Source: Trichodesmium sp. MAG_R03
Lineage (GTDB): Bacteria > Cyanobacteriota > Cyanobacteriia > Cyanobacteriales > Microcoleaceae
Reading direction: 5' to 3'
Assembly (NCBI GenBank): GCA_023356535.1
Contig: JAKQYF010000022.1
Span: 1 to 36,542, forward strand
Length of the DNA stretch: 36,542 nucleotides
Of the stretch, positions 17,742 through 25,461 are shown in pieces. How positions within the stretch are numbered: the stretch's first letter is position 1; every line of letters begins with the position of its first letter. Both the position numbers and the translations under genes were made by a program. The notes under the pieces are model-generated. The model was not told the DNA's origin, did no database searches, and saw nothing but the letters and a program-made list of their open reading frames with translations.

Positions 17742-18600
17742 ACTATATCCAAAAAAACTTATGCTATCAGTGTAAATTTAGGTGTAAAAACATTAGCAAC
17801 AATTACAGCAGATTTCGAGCATATCCGGTACAGGGTAAATGGTGAAAATCATGTAGTGGGGGCTTCTTGCCCGTATTAATGTACCTGAGAATAACGGAAA
17901 GCGCTGTAAGTGATGGTATAATATTTCCCAGTATCAAGCCATATAGAAAATCGCAAAACAAACTGACTAAATTGCAATTTCAGTTGAGTCAAAAAGTTAA
18001 ACATTCAAATAATTAGCATAAATCAGCAATCAAAGTAGCTAAGTAGGTAATAGCAAGAATTTGATGAATTCAGAAGGCAGCTCGAATACAAGCATCAATG
18101 GTGCGATGCTAAAGTTGTCGGAGTTGATAGATTCTTTCCGTCATCAAGAACTTGCTGTAGGTGCAGTCAAGTTCTTGATTTGTCATTAAGCGTAAGAACT
18201 TATGACTGCTGTGAGTGTGGAATATCTATAGATTGGGATTTAAGCCCTATTGACATCATCCCCGGCCTAAAGGCACTGCGTTTCCTACCGAGCCGTAGCT
18301 CCTCGGCGGGTTGAAATTTCACGGGCTGCCGCTAATTTGGCAGTAGTCTTACACTTGCCGACCCGTCCGTTTTTTGTCTCGGATTGCCCACCCGCGACTA
18401 ATATATTTCCTGTGAACTCAAAACCATGATAACATGACCTGTGAAAAAAAATCAACTAAAAAGTCGCCCGCTTATGGGCGAGGCTTTAAACCCAATTTTT
18501 CGGTAAGAAGGAGCGAAAAATGCAGCCGGCTTAAGATCATTAATGCCTGTGGATGAGTAACCGCTGACGGTCTCAGTAGAAGCAAGAAAATTGCTTATTA
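17742..18600 (+). pseudogene. tnpB: Degenerate tnpB split by a mini-IS605 element
   Basis: Pieces of a TnpB (IS605/IS1341-type RuvC nuclease) can be read in order. AISVNLGVKTLATIT is near 17763; this is the RuvC-I motif, with the catalytic Asp replaced by Asn. KPYRKSQNKLTKLQ is near 17938. EFRRQLEYKHQW lies near 18067. The zinc-finger part (SSRTCCRCS, then CCECGISIDWDLS) ends near 18246. The N-terminus, the stretch with the second catalytic acid, and parts between are missing or frameshifted. Element IS-mini1 then interrupts, and a tail fitting TnpB C-termini (KIINACG, stop, VTADGLSRSK) continues at 18518-18600. The normal DRDLNA motif reads DWDLSP. It is dead by every criterion. Confidence 0.88.
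18250..18502 (-). mobile_element. Mini-IS605 element without transposase (IS-mini1)
   Basis: 253 bp. On the minus strand, TTAC (18503-18506) is followed by the left-end hairpin (cctcgcccataagcggg), then codons of a TnpB tail (RNILVAGG-type), then a right end closing in gatgtcaa. It sits inside the dead tnpB. TTAC directly 5' of the left end is the kind of tetranucleotide target that IS200/IS605 TnpA recognises (IS608 uses TTAC). Confidence 0.8.
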
Positions 18601-18677
18601 GCTATTGCTATATAATGACAAATTATGAATTATGCAGAAATTATCCTAATTTACATCTAAAATCTAAAAGATTAACT

Positions 18678-19598
18678 ATGGATATTAAACGAGTAATTAT
18701 TGCTCATAAGGCCAAAGATAATATAAGTCGTCATTATGCAGAACAATCTGTTAGAGAGTTGGAACATAGAGGATGCCAAGTATTAATGGGTCCAAGTGGG
18801 CCAAGAGATAATCCTTATCCAGTTTTTCTCGCCTCCAGCACTGATAAAATTGACTTGGCAGTGGTTTTAGGGGGAGATGGTACAGTATTAGCTGCAGCTA
18901 GACATTTAGCAGCAGAGGGTACTCCTATATTAGCAGTCAATGTAGGAGGACACTTAGGCTTTTTGACGGAGAATTTTGAAGATTTTAAGGATACACAGAA
19001 AGTATGGGATAGGTTATTTGAAGACTGCTATGCATTACAACTACGAATGATGTTACAGTCAGCGGTATCTGAGGGGGATCATTTTAACCTCAAACCAATA
19101 GGCGATCGCTTTTTAGCCTTAAATGAATTTTGTATTAAACCCGCTTCTGCTGACAGAATGCCTACTTCTATTTTGGAAGTAGAAATTGATGGTGAGGTAG
19201 TAGACCAATATCAAGGAGATGGATTAATTATTGCGACCCCTACAGGTTCAACTTGCTATACTGCTTCTGCTAATGGACCGATTATGCACGCTGGCATGGC
19301 TTCCATTTCTGTCACACCAATTTGCCCTTTAAGTCTTTCTAGTCGTCCTATTGTACTTCCTCCTGGTTGCGTAGTTAGTATTTGGCCTTTACAAGAACAG
19401 GATCTAACTACTAAACTCTGGGCAGATGGAGTTTTATGTACTGCTATTTGGCCAGGACAAAGGGTAGATGTACGTATGGCAGATTGTCAAGCTAAGTTTA
19501 TTATTCTGCGGGAAAATTATTCATTTTTTCAGACTCTCAGAGAAAAACTACTATGGGCTGGCACTAGAATTAAGTATCAAAATCACTATCACAAATAG
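18678..19598 (+). CDS. nadK: NAD kinase
   Basis: 306 aa from ATG 18678 (MDIKRVIIAHKAKDN). An in-frame ATG 87 bases upstream would add a non-conserved AT-rich extension directly after tnpB debris, so I chose the internal start; its length matches cyanobacterial NAD kinases. GGDGT (residues 65-69) is the diagnostic ATP/NAD motif, preceded by the LAVVLGGDG strand and followed by NVGGHLGFLTE. LNEFCI and DGLIIATPTGSTCYTASANG form the substrate site. It phosphorylates NAD to NADP in the cytoplasm. Dead tnpB sequence ends about 80 bp before the start, so its promoter lies in or next to mobile debris. Confidence 0.93.
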   Translation: MDIKRVIIAHKAKDNISRHYAEQSVRELEHRGCQVLMGPSGPRDNPYPVFLASSTDKIDLAVVLGGDGTVLAAARHLAAEGTPILAVNVGGHLGFLTENFEDFKDTQKVWDRLFEDCYALQLRMMLQSAVSEGDHFNLKPIGDRFLALNEFCIKPASADRMPTSILEVEIDGEVVDQYQGDGLIIATPTGSTCYTASANGPIMHAGMASISVTPICPLSLSSRPIVLPPGCVVSIWPLQEQDLTTKLWADGVLCTAIWPGQRVDVRMADCQAKFIILRENYSFFQTLREKLLWAGTRIKYQNHYHK

Positions 19599-19623
19599 TT
19601 AAGTTTTAGGGAGTAGGGAACAA

Positions 19624-19849
19624 TTGACATCCTCTCCGGTCTAAAGGTGCAGAAATTCCTCTCTACCTAATAGTTCTCTAAATCAAATAAAGATAGCTGT
19701 ATAGGTTCAAGGTGGCTTAACCTCTCATCGGCAGCTGCTACTTTGGTATTAGTCTTACCCCTGCCTCCACGTCCGTTTAATGTCTCGGACTGCTCTCCCG
19801 CGACTAATATGTTTATTGCTGCATATGATTCCAGACTATGGGAACACAA
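19624..19849 (-). pseudogene. tnpB: tnpB 3' tail with IS605 right end
   Basis: On the minus strand a 60-codon frame (AAINILVAGEQSETLNGRGG, then KTKVAAADERLSHLEPIQLS-type sequence, ending LENY) reproduces the C-terminal tail of cyanobacterial TnpB proteins. It is followed by a right end ending gatgtcaa at 19624. The nuclease domain and the left end are missing. It differs from the mini elements at 18250, 20739, 21809 and 22161 and belongs to a related IS. Confidence 0.8.
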
Positions 19850-19868
19850 CCAAATAATTGCCCTAACT

Positions 19869-20173
19869 AGGGCTTGCTGAAAAAGTCTTTTTCAGGAGTA
19901 GGAGACCCACCCTTAACATCTGCCAGGAGGAGAAGTAGGGACGTTTCGCTACGAGACATGAAACGCATTTTTGTTATGCAACGTCCCTACAGAGGAACGG
20001 GGAATTGATAGAGGAGGTAGTCGTATATATTTATCCCTTGATTTTTCTGCCTAGGGAGCGCCCAAAATACTAACTTTTTGAGCTCTTAGGATCGAAAACT
20101 AGACACTTTTTTCAAGTCTAAAAATGCTAAAACCTTTATGTATCAACACTTTTGGATTTAATCAACAAGCCCT
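19869..20173. repeat. Family B element, complete (B2)
   Basis: 305 bp from agggcttgctgaaaaag to caacaagccct, containing the H hairpin. AACT directly flanks both sides (19865-19868 and 20174-20177). This is the best complete copy of the family. Confidence 0.85.
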
Positions 20174-20302
20174 AACTAGGTCTGCTGATATTTAGTTGGG
20201 TATATTCTATACCTGTATCTAGCTTTCATCTTTTATTTATTTTTGGCCTGTATGTTATAACTTAAAGATAGTTATTCTTGGTATGCATGTGTGTTAAGAC
20301 CC

Positions 20303-20660
20303 GAGAGACATAGTGTCTCACATTTGAAAATACATTTAGTTTGTGTTACTAAATAATTGAGAAGTGTATTGACCGCTGAAGGCTTAGAATTAATCAAAAA
20401 TTCCTTTGAGACTGTAGCTAGGAAGATGAACTTCAAGATATTAGAGTTTAATAGAGAAACAGATCATATTCATACAGTTATTGAATAGCCACCCAGATTG
20501 TCTTCATCTCAAATAGTCAATCATCTTAAAGGTGTTTCAAGCAGATTATATGGAGCAGCGAGATTTGCGAAAACCTCACAAAACCTCGCTTTGGAGCACA
20601 TCATATTTTGTAGCTTCGGTTGGAGGTGCGCCACTTGAAACTCTGAAAAAGTATATTTAA
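20303..20660 (+). pseudogene. tnpA: Degenerate IS200/IS605 TnpA transposase
   Basis: Y1 (HUH) transposase remnant: SHLKIHLVCVTK, a stop where Tyr is expected, then LRSVLTAEGLELIKNSFE, KILEFNRETDHIHTVIE with the HUH-type pair (HIH), a second stop, and PPRLSSSQIVNHLKGVSS. After a frameshift near 20556 comes RKPHKTSLWSTSYFVASVGG, ending with KKYI, which contains the presumed catalytic Tyr. Two Tyr-to-stop changes and one frameshift inactivate it. It is read toward the left-end hairpin at 20661-20707, as in divergent tnpA/tnpB IS605 elements. Confidence 0.85.
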
Positions 20661-20707
20661 AATCAAAAGTCCCCCTAAAAGGGGGAGGCTTTAAACCCAG
20701 TGTTTTG
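20661..20707 (-). repeat. IS605 left end next to dead tnpA
   Basis: A hairpin of C-run and G-run arms (gtccccctaaaagggggaggc) is followed by tttaaacccagtgttttg and then GTAA at 20708-20711, the complement of the TTAC target. It matches the left ends of the mini elements. Confidence 0.75.
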
Positions 20708-20738
20708 GTAAACCCCAATTAGAGGGAGTAAACTGGAA

Positions 20739-20989
20739 TTGACATCCTCCCAGGCCTAAAGGCACTGGGTTTCCTACCGAGCCGTAGCCCCTCGACGGGT
20801 TGACATTTAACAGGCTGCTGCTACTTTGGCAGTAGTCTTACCCTGGCCTCAATGTCCGTTTTTTGTCTCGGATTGCCCACCCGCGACTAATATATTTCTT
20901 GTGAACTAAGAAGCGTGGTAACATAGCTTGTGAAAAAAATCAACTAAAAAGTCGCTCTAGAAGGGCGAGGCTTTAAACCCAATTTTTCG
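20739..20989 (-). mobile_element. Mini-IS605 element (IS-mini2)
   Basis: 251 bp, same build as IS-mini1: TTAC (complement at 20990-20993), left-end hairpin, TnpB-tail codons (RNILVAGGQSETKNG-type with stops) and a right end at 20739 (ttgacatcctccc on the plus strand). It starts 28 bp after the orphan left end of the dead tnpA. Confidence 0.8.
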
Positions 20990-21061
20990 GTAAAGTATAA
21001 CTAAAAAGAATACTTTTTTTCTTGTTTACTCTCATGCCAAATACCCCACTCTTAGTATTTG

Positions 21062-21262
21062 TTAGGAAGCTGGCTCTATTTCATCTTCAAAAAACCAAGT
21101 TCCCATTTTTTCTTCAAATTGGACCCAGAAACCAACTCCACTACCATCTACCATTTTGAATTCTGTGATTGTACCAATGGGATTTTCCTTAATTCGGTTA
21201 ATCATTTTTTCAGGTATCGGTTGTCTAATTCGACAGACTTTTACTTTTTGACCTATTTCCAT
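21062..21262 (-). CDS. DUF2862 family small protein
   Basis: 66 aa. MEIGQKVKV at the N-terminus, TITEFKMVDGSGVGFWVQFE in the middle and TWFFEDEIEPA at the end match my memory of DUF2862, a cyanobacterial and plastid-lineage family of about 65 residues, probably a small beta-barrel. No transmembrane segment. Function unknown. It is an island between IS605 debris and a B element. A weak stem (AAATAC/GTATTT) lies just after its stop, around 21040-21060, but lacks a T run. Confidence 0.75.
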   Translation of the reverse strand: MEIGQKVKVCRIRQPIPEKMINRIKENPIGTITEFKMVDGSGVGFWVQFEEKMGTWFFEDEIEPAS

Positions 21263-21482
21263 GTTTATTGACGATGTTCTCCTGGTGGTATTAATTAATC
21301 CACAGTTTATCTGAAATTAGTGCTTGAGTACAGTTCTATAATATTAAGTCAAAAGTAAAAGTCAAAAGTTAAATCTAGTGGTGCAGAAATCTTGCCCACT
21401 AGCAACTGATTAAGATTAAATTTGCTACATCTAAAATTTACTGAATTTTTGTTTCCCCAACAATCTTCTGCAACAACTAATG

Positions 21483-21738
21483 AAGGCTTGCTGAAAAAAT
21501 CTATTTCAGGAGTAGGGGACCCACCCCTAATATCTTCCAGAAGGAAATGTAGGGGCGTTGCATAGAACGTCCTTACAGAGGAACGGGGAATTGATAGAGG
21601 AGGTAGTCGGATATATTTGTCCCTTGATTTTTCTGCCTAGGGAGCGCCCAAAATACTAACAAATTGATCTCTTAGGACCAAAAACTAGACACTTTTTTCA
21701 AGTCTAAAAATGCTAAAATCTTGATGTATAAATTGATA
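21483..21738. repeat. Family B element, eroded ends (B3)
   Basis: Starts aaggcttgctgaaaaaat and carries tcaggagtaggggacccacc, a short stem gtaggggcgttgcatagaac, and the ctgcctagggagcgccc block. The right terminus is lost around 21738. Confidence 0.75.
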
Positions 21739-21808
21739 ACCGAATATGGTTTTATTGAAAATAAAAAAATTATTTGTTAGATAAAGGTAAATTAGATAAT
21801 TTAATTAC

Positions 21809-22058
21809 CGAAAAATTGGGTTTAAAGCCTCGCCCATAAGCGGGGGACTTTTTAGTTGATTTTTTTCACAGGTTATGTCCTTCTTGCTTTTGAGTTAACA
21901 AGAAATATATTAGTCGCAGGCGGGCTTACCGAGACAAAAAACGGACATTGAGGTCAGCATAAGACTACTGCCAAAGTAGCAGCAGCCTGTGAAATATCAA
22001 CCCGCCGAGGGGCTAAGGCTCCCTAAACCCAGTGCCTTTAGGCCAGGGAGGATGTAAA
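21809..22058 (+). mobile_element. Mini-IS605 element (IS-mini3)
   Basis: 250 bp, preceded by TTAC at 21805-21808. It has the left-end hairpin with cctcgcccataagcggg, a tnpB-tail segment (caggcgggc...cagcagcctg) and a right end with a slightly altered terminus (gatgtaaa). No tnpA or nuclease domain. Confidence 0.8.
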
Positions 22059-22160
22059 ATCAAGTGACTCAACTAATTCTTATTAAAAATGGGTCAATTT
22101 TAGAACCTGTAGAAAGGTGCATGATCTGGAAATTTCGGATGATCTTAGCTTGCCTATTAC

Positions 22161-22414
22161 CAAAAAATTGGGTTTAAAGCCTCGCCCATAAGCGGGCGAA
22201 TTTTTAGTTGATTTTTTTTCACAGGCTTATGTCCTTCTTGCTTGTTAGTTCACAAGAAATATATTAGTCCCGGGTGGGCTTACCGAGACAAAAAACGGAC
22301 ATTGAGGCCAGTATAAGACTACTGCCAAAGTAGCAGCAGCCTGTGAAATTTAAACCCGCCGAGGGGCTACGGCTCGGTTGTTACCCAGTGCCTTTAGCCC
22401 GGGGAGGATGTCAA
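22161..22414 (+). mobile_element. Mini-IS605 element upstream of guaB3 (IS-mini4)
   Basis: 254 bp, preceded by TTAC (22157-22160), left-end hairpin, tnpB-tail segment with the same dyads, and right end closing gatgtcaa at 22414. It ends 92 bp before the guaB3 start codon in the same orientation, so any transcript from it reads toward guaB3. Confidence 0.82.
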
Positions 22415-22506
22415 TGAAAATACTGATAATTGATAAGTGAAATGACCAATATCCCTCTTAATTTGATACCCTAACTAAAATGGTCTTGGGAGTTAGCTAG
22501 AAAGTA

Positions 22507-23670
22507 GTGGATATATCTATTGGACGTGGAAAAACAGCTCGTAGAGCTTATGGAATTGATGAAATTGCCTTAGTGCCTGGGCAAAGGACACTCGATCCAA
22601 GTTTAGTAGACACTAGATGGAACATTGGTGGTATTGAAAGAGAAATACCAATAATTGCTAGTGCTATGGATGGAGTAGTTGATGTAAAAATGGCCGTTCT
22701 CTTATCAGAACTAGGTGCAATGGGAGTTCTCAATTTAGAGGGTATTCAAACTCGCTATGATGATCCAGTACCAATATTAGAAGAAATTAGCTCTGTTGGT
22801 AAAGAAGAATTTGTGAGTTTGATGCAGAAACTTTATGCGACCCCCATTCAACCAAAATTAATTTCTCAGAGAATTAAAGAAATAAAAAGCCAAGGTGGAA
22901 TTGTAGCGGTAAGTTTCACACCTGCGGGAGCACTAAAATATGGAAAAGTAGTTGCTGAAGCTGCTGCAGACTTATTTTTTATTCAAGCAACGGTTGTTTC
23001 AACTGCATTTATGTCACCTAAATCAGTGGAAAAGCTTGATTTAGTTAAGCTTTGTCAGGAAATGCCCATGCCTGTTGTTTTAGGCAACTGTGTTACTTAT
23101 GAAGTGGCCTTAAATTTAATGAAAGCAGGAGCAGCAGGAGTGCTAGTAGGTATTGGCCCTGGTGCTGCTTGTACATCTCGTGGTGTTTTAGGGGTTGGAG
23201 TTCCTCAAGCAACAGCAATAGGAGACTGTGCAGCAGCAAGAAATGATTACTATCAAGAAACTGGAAATTATGTCCCAATTATTGCCGATGGTGGTTTGGT
23301 TACTGGCGGTGATATTTGTAAATCTATTGCTTGTGGTGCTGATGGAGTAATGATTGGTTCACCTATAGCCAGGGCCTCCGAAGCTCCTGGAGGTGACTAT
23401 CATTGGGGTATGGCTACTCCTAGTCCAGTATTACCAAGGGGTACTAGAATTAAGGTAGGTACAACTGGAACTATAAAGCAGATTCTCCGTGGCCCAGCAA
23501 CATTGGATGATGGTACTCATAATTTATTGGGTGCTCTCAAGACTAGCATGGGAACTTTGGGAGCTAAGGATTTGAAGGAAATGCAACAGGTAGGGGTGGT
23601 TATTGCTCCTTCCTTATTAACTGAAGGTAAAGTTTATCAAAAGGCCCAAGCCTTGGGAATGGGCAAGTAG
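22507..23670 (+). CDS. guaB3: GuaB3-type IMP dehydrogenase-related protein
   Basis: 387 aa, TIM-barrel IMPDH family without the CBS (Bateman) insert: the chain runs from ASAMDGVVDVKMA directly to VAVSFTPAG. The catalytic loop GPGAACTSRGVLGVGVPQ puts the nucleophile at Cys222, and the phosphate-binding IADGGLVTGGDI and GADGVMIGSPIA motifs are present. The short form fits GuaB3, which is conserved in cyanobacteria beside canonical GuaB; family members oxidise IMP to XMP with NAD or act in a related step. The start is GTG at 22507 (no ATG upstream in frame; the next residues DISIGRGK match the family start). trxA follows 465 bp downstream on the same strand. Its promoter must fit into the 92 bp after IS-mini4 or lie inside that element. 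Confidence 0.92.
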   Translation: MDISIGRGKTARRAYGIDEIALVPGQRTLDPSLVDTRWNIGGIEREIPIIASAMDGVVDVKMAVLLSELGAMGVLNLEGIQTRYDDPVPILEEISSVGKEEFVSLMQKLYATPIQPKLISQRIKEIKSQGGIVAVSFTPAGALKYGKVVAEAAADLFFIQATVVSTAFMSPKSVEKLDLVKLCQEMPMPVVLGNCVTYEVALNLMKAGAAGVLVGIGPGAACTSRGVLGVGVPQATAIGDCAAARNDYYQETGNYVPIIADGGLVTGGDICKSIACGADGVMIGSPIARASEAPGGDYHWGMATPSPVLPRGTRIKVGTTGTIKQILRGPATLDDGTHNLLGALKTSMGTLGAKDLKEMQQVGVVIAPSLLTEGKVYQKAQALGMGK

Positions 23671-24135
23671 ATTTACTTATTTAAATGAACTCAAGATATC
23701 TTGACAAAATTGGTGAAGTAGCTTTTAAATTTATGGATTACTGTGGAATTATTGGAAAGGAAGTGTCAGAATAGATATAGCGGAGATATATGTTTCCGTT
23801 CACTCCTCACACCACACTCCGCCCGTACTTTTTGTCGGGCGGTTCCTTAGTATATTCATTGTACTTTACCCAGCTAAAACTCTGTGATTTCTGCCTAGTC
23901 ATATCAAATTCGATTGACTACTTATGATATATTTAGTGTTTGCTGAAAAAGTCTTATAGTAAACATTATAGGATTGAAATTATGGACATATTACAAAATA
24001 GATCTTTAAAATAATTTGTCCAAATCTATAAAAATTGTAAAGAAGTATGGTTGATCAAAAATTTTTAATAAACTCCCGTTCCAGATGATGGCATAATTTA
24101 ACTAACAAAAGTCAACAGAAAAGGATTATTCAGGA
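23671..24135. other. guaB3-trxA spacer
   Basis: 465 bp with a strong hairpin at 23819-23842 and a short B-like fragment (tttgctgaaaaagtctta) near 23940. No gene seen. It should contain the trxA promoter. Confidence 0.6.
23819..23842 (+). terminator. GC-rich hairpin after guaB3
   Basis: Perfect 7-bp arms ccgcccg and cgggcgg around a 10-nt loop containing five T, followed by ttccttag. A plausible terminator, though the downstream T tract is weak. Confidence 0.5.
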
Positions 24136-24462
24136 ATGTCTACAGAAGAAGATGAAATAAACAATGATAATTTCCAGGAAAAAGTGATTGGCAGCACTCT
24201 TCCAGTTTTAATAGATTTCTGGGCACCATGGTGTGGGCCATGCCGAATGGTAGCCCCTGTAGTCGATGAAATAAAATCACAATATAAAGGACAAATCAAA
24301 GTATTTAAAGTAAACACGGACGACCTTCCTGATATAGCAAGCAAATATGGGATTCGTAGTATTCCTACCTTGATGATTTTTAAGGACGGGCAAAGAGTTG
24401 ATATGATCGTTGGGGCTGTGCCTAAAACTACATTATCGAATACTATAGAAAAATATATCTGA
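24136..24462 (+). CDS. trxA: Thioredoxin
   Basis: 108 aa, full-length thioredoxin fold with the active site WCGPC at residues 32-36 inside [15 protein letters not shown], and the cis-proline loop RSIPT. It reduces protein disulfides in the cytoplasm with electrons from ferredoxin- or NADPH-thioredoxin reductase. It lies on the same strand as guaB3. Immediately after it, 24476-24604 encodes a second, broken C-terminal half of a thioredoxin. Start ATG at 24136; an AAGG lies 13 bp upstream. Confidence 0.95.
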   Translation: MSTEEDEINNDNFQEKVIGSTLPVLIDFWAPWCGPCRMVAPVVDEIKSQYKGQIKVFKVNTDDLPDIASKYGIRSIPTLMIFKDGQRVDMIVGAVPKTTLSNTIEKYI

Positions 24463-24475
24463 TAAAAATCATAAT

Positions 24476-24604
24476 CTAGCACGGGACTATAGAATTCGCA
24501 GTATTCCTACTTGAATTATTTTGAAGGGAGGCCAAAGATTTGATATAGTTGTGGGTGCTGTACCTCAAACTATATTGGTTAACGCTCTAGAAAAGTACCT
24601 TTAA
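24476..24604 (+). pseudogene. C-terminal half of a second thioredoxin
   Basis: Forty-three codons reading LARDYRIRSIPT, stop, IILKGGQRFDIVVGAVPQ, TILVNALEKYL and a final stop. They align with residues about 67-108 of the adjacent TrxA ([20 protein letters not shown] to EKYI) but differ at many positions. The WCGPC half is absent, and a TGA interrupts the cis-Pro region. This looks like a tandem trx duplicate that lost its 5' half, not a recent copy. Confidence 0.85.
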
Positions 24605-24610
24605 TTAACT

Positions 24611-24888
24611 AGGGCTTGGTGAAAAAGGTTTTTTCAGGAGTAGGGGGCCCACCCCTATACATCTCCTAGGAGGAGAAGTAGGGAAGTTCCATGCAACACC
24701 CCTACAGAGGGGCGCGGAATTGATAGAGGAGGTATTCGGATATATTTGTCCCTTGATTTTTCTGCCTAGGGATTACCCAAAATACTGACTTTTTCAGCTC
24801 TCAGGACCGAAAACTAGATACTTTTTTCGAGTCGAAAAATACTAAAACCTTTATGTGTCAATGCTTTTGGATTTAATTAGGCAGCCCT
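24611..24888. repeat. Family B element (B4)
   Basis: 278 bp from agggcttggtgaaaaagg to aggcagccct, flanked by AACT at 24607-24610 and 24889-24892. It starts 7 bp after the broken thioredoxin stop. Confidence 0.85.
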
Positions 24889-24892
24889 AACT

Positions 24893-25086
24893 AGGGTTTC
24901 CTTGAAAAAGTCTTTTTGCTCTTTGTATTCGTCAGTAGTCAGAAGCTAGTACTCAGGAGTCAGGAGTCAGCAGTCAGCAGTCAGGAGAAATGGGAATTTA
25001 GAGAAGGTAGTTGGATATATTTGTCCCTTATTTGTCCCTTGATTTTTCTGCCTAGGGATCACCCAAAATACTGACTTTTTCAGCTT
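24893..25086. repeat. Family B element in tandem with B4 (B5)
   Basis: Starts agggtttccttgaaaaagtc right after the AACT shared with B4. Its left arm contains a heptamer-repeat tract (24951-24987). tttgtccctta is locally duplicated, and the right end stops at gactttttcagctt. Confidence 0.7.
24951..24987. repeat. Heptamer tandem repeat (agtcagg/agtcagc)
   Basis: About five head-to-tail 7-mers, agtcagg and agtcagc, inside B5: a typical cyanobacterial short tandem repeat, variable in copy number. Confidence 0.85.
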
Positions 25087-25206
25087 GGGTAACTTTGCTG
25101 ATGAATGAAAGTTATTTTGCCGGCTTTCAAGCATAGCAAGACTTTTGAGAATTGGTATTAGGCATATGGATTTATCCTCTGATAGAATTACTACAGAAGG
25201 ATTTTA

Positions 25207-25308
25207 ATACCAATTTCCTAAAGTTCGACTATAAATATCTTGAAATCTTAGTTTTCACCCTTGATAGATTACTTTTATGAATGTTGTTTAAGTTTATGAA
25301 ATTGGTAT
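25207..25308. repeat. Family E element (E3)
   Basis: 102 bp with ends ataccaatttc and gaaattggtat, in the opposite orientation to E4, which has the same length. Confidence 0.8.
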
Positions 25309-25461
25309 AACTTGTAATCACAAAGTTACTATGATTGTTGTAGGTTAAGAAAAAGGTTTGTTGTAATGACAAGAGTGCTAGTGAAATGAGATTTTGTGGT
25401 TCAGTAGAAGATGGGATCCAATTACTACAAAAATGGAACAGGCAAGTAACATTGAGAATTT

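Larger units (their letters stand above)
21263..22506. other. Gene-free region full of mobile elements
   Basis: 1.24 kb between the DUF2862 gene and guaB3. It contains an aagtcaaaagt repeat (21344-21374), element B3, and IS-mini3 and IS-mini4 in plus orientation. I see no other coding sequence. Confidence 0.75.
24605..25461. other. Gene-free region with B4, B5 and E3
   Basis: 857 bp upstream of the SDR gene. It contains two B elements back to back, a heptamer repeat inside the second, and an E element. The last 150 bp before 25462 are unremarkable and should hold the SDR promoter. Confidence 0.7.

Noticed and set aside
18591..18677. 29-residue N-terminal extension of NAD kinase
   Set aside because: Not family-like and begins in the tail of dead tnpB; MDIKRVII at 18678 is the conserved start.
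20521..20718. 65-aa minus-strand ORF
   Set aside because: Antisense of the tnpA remnant and left-end hairpin.
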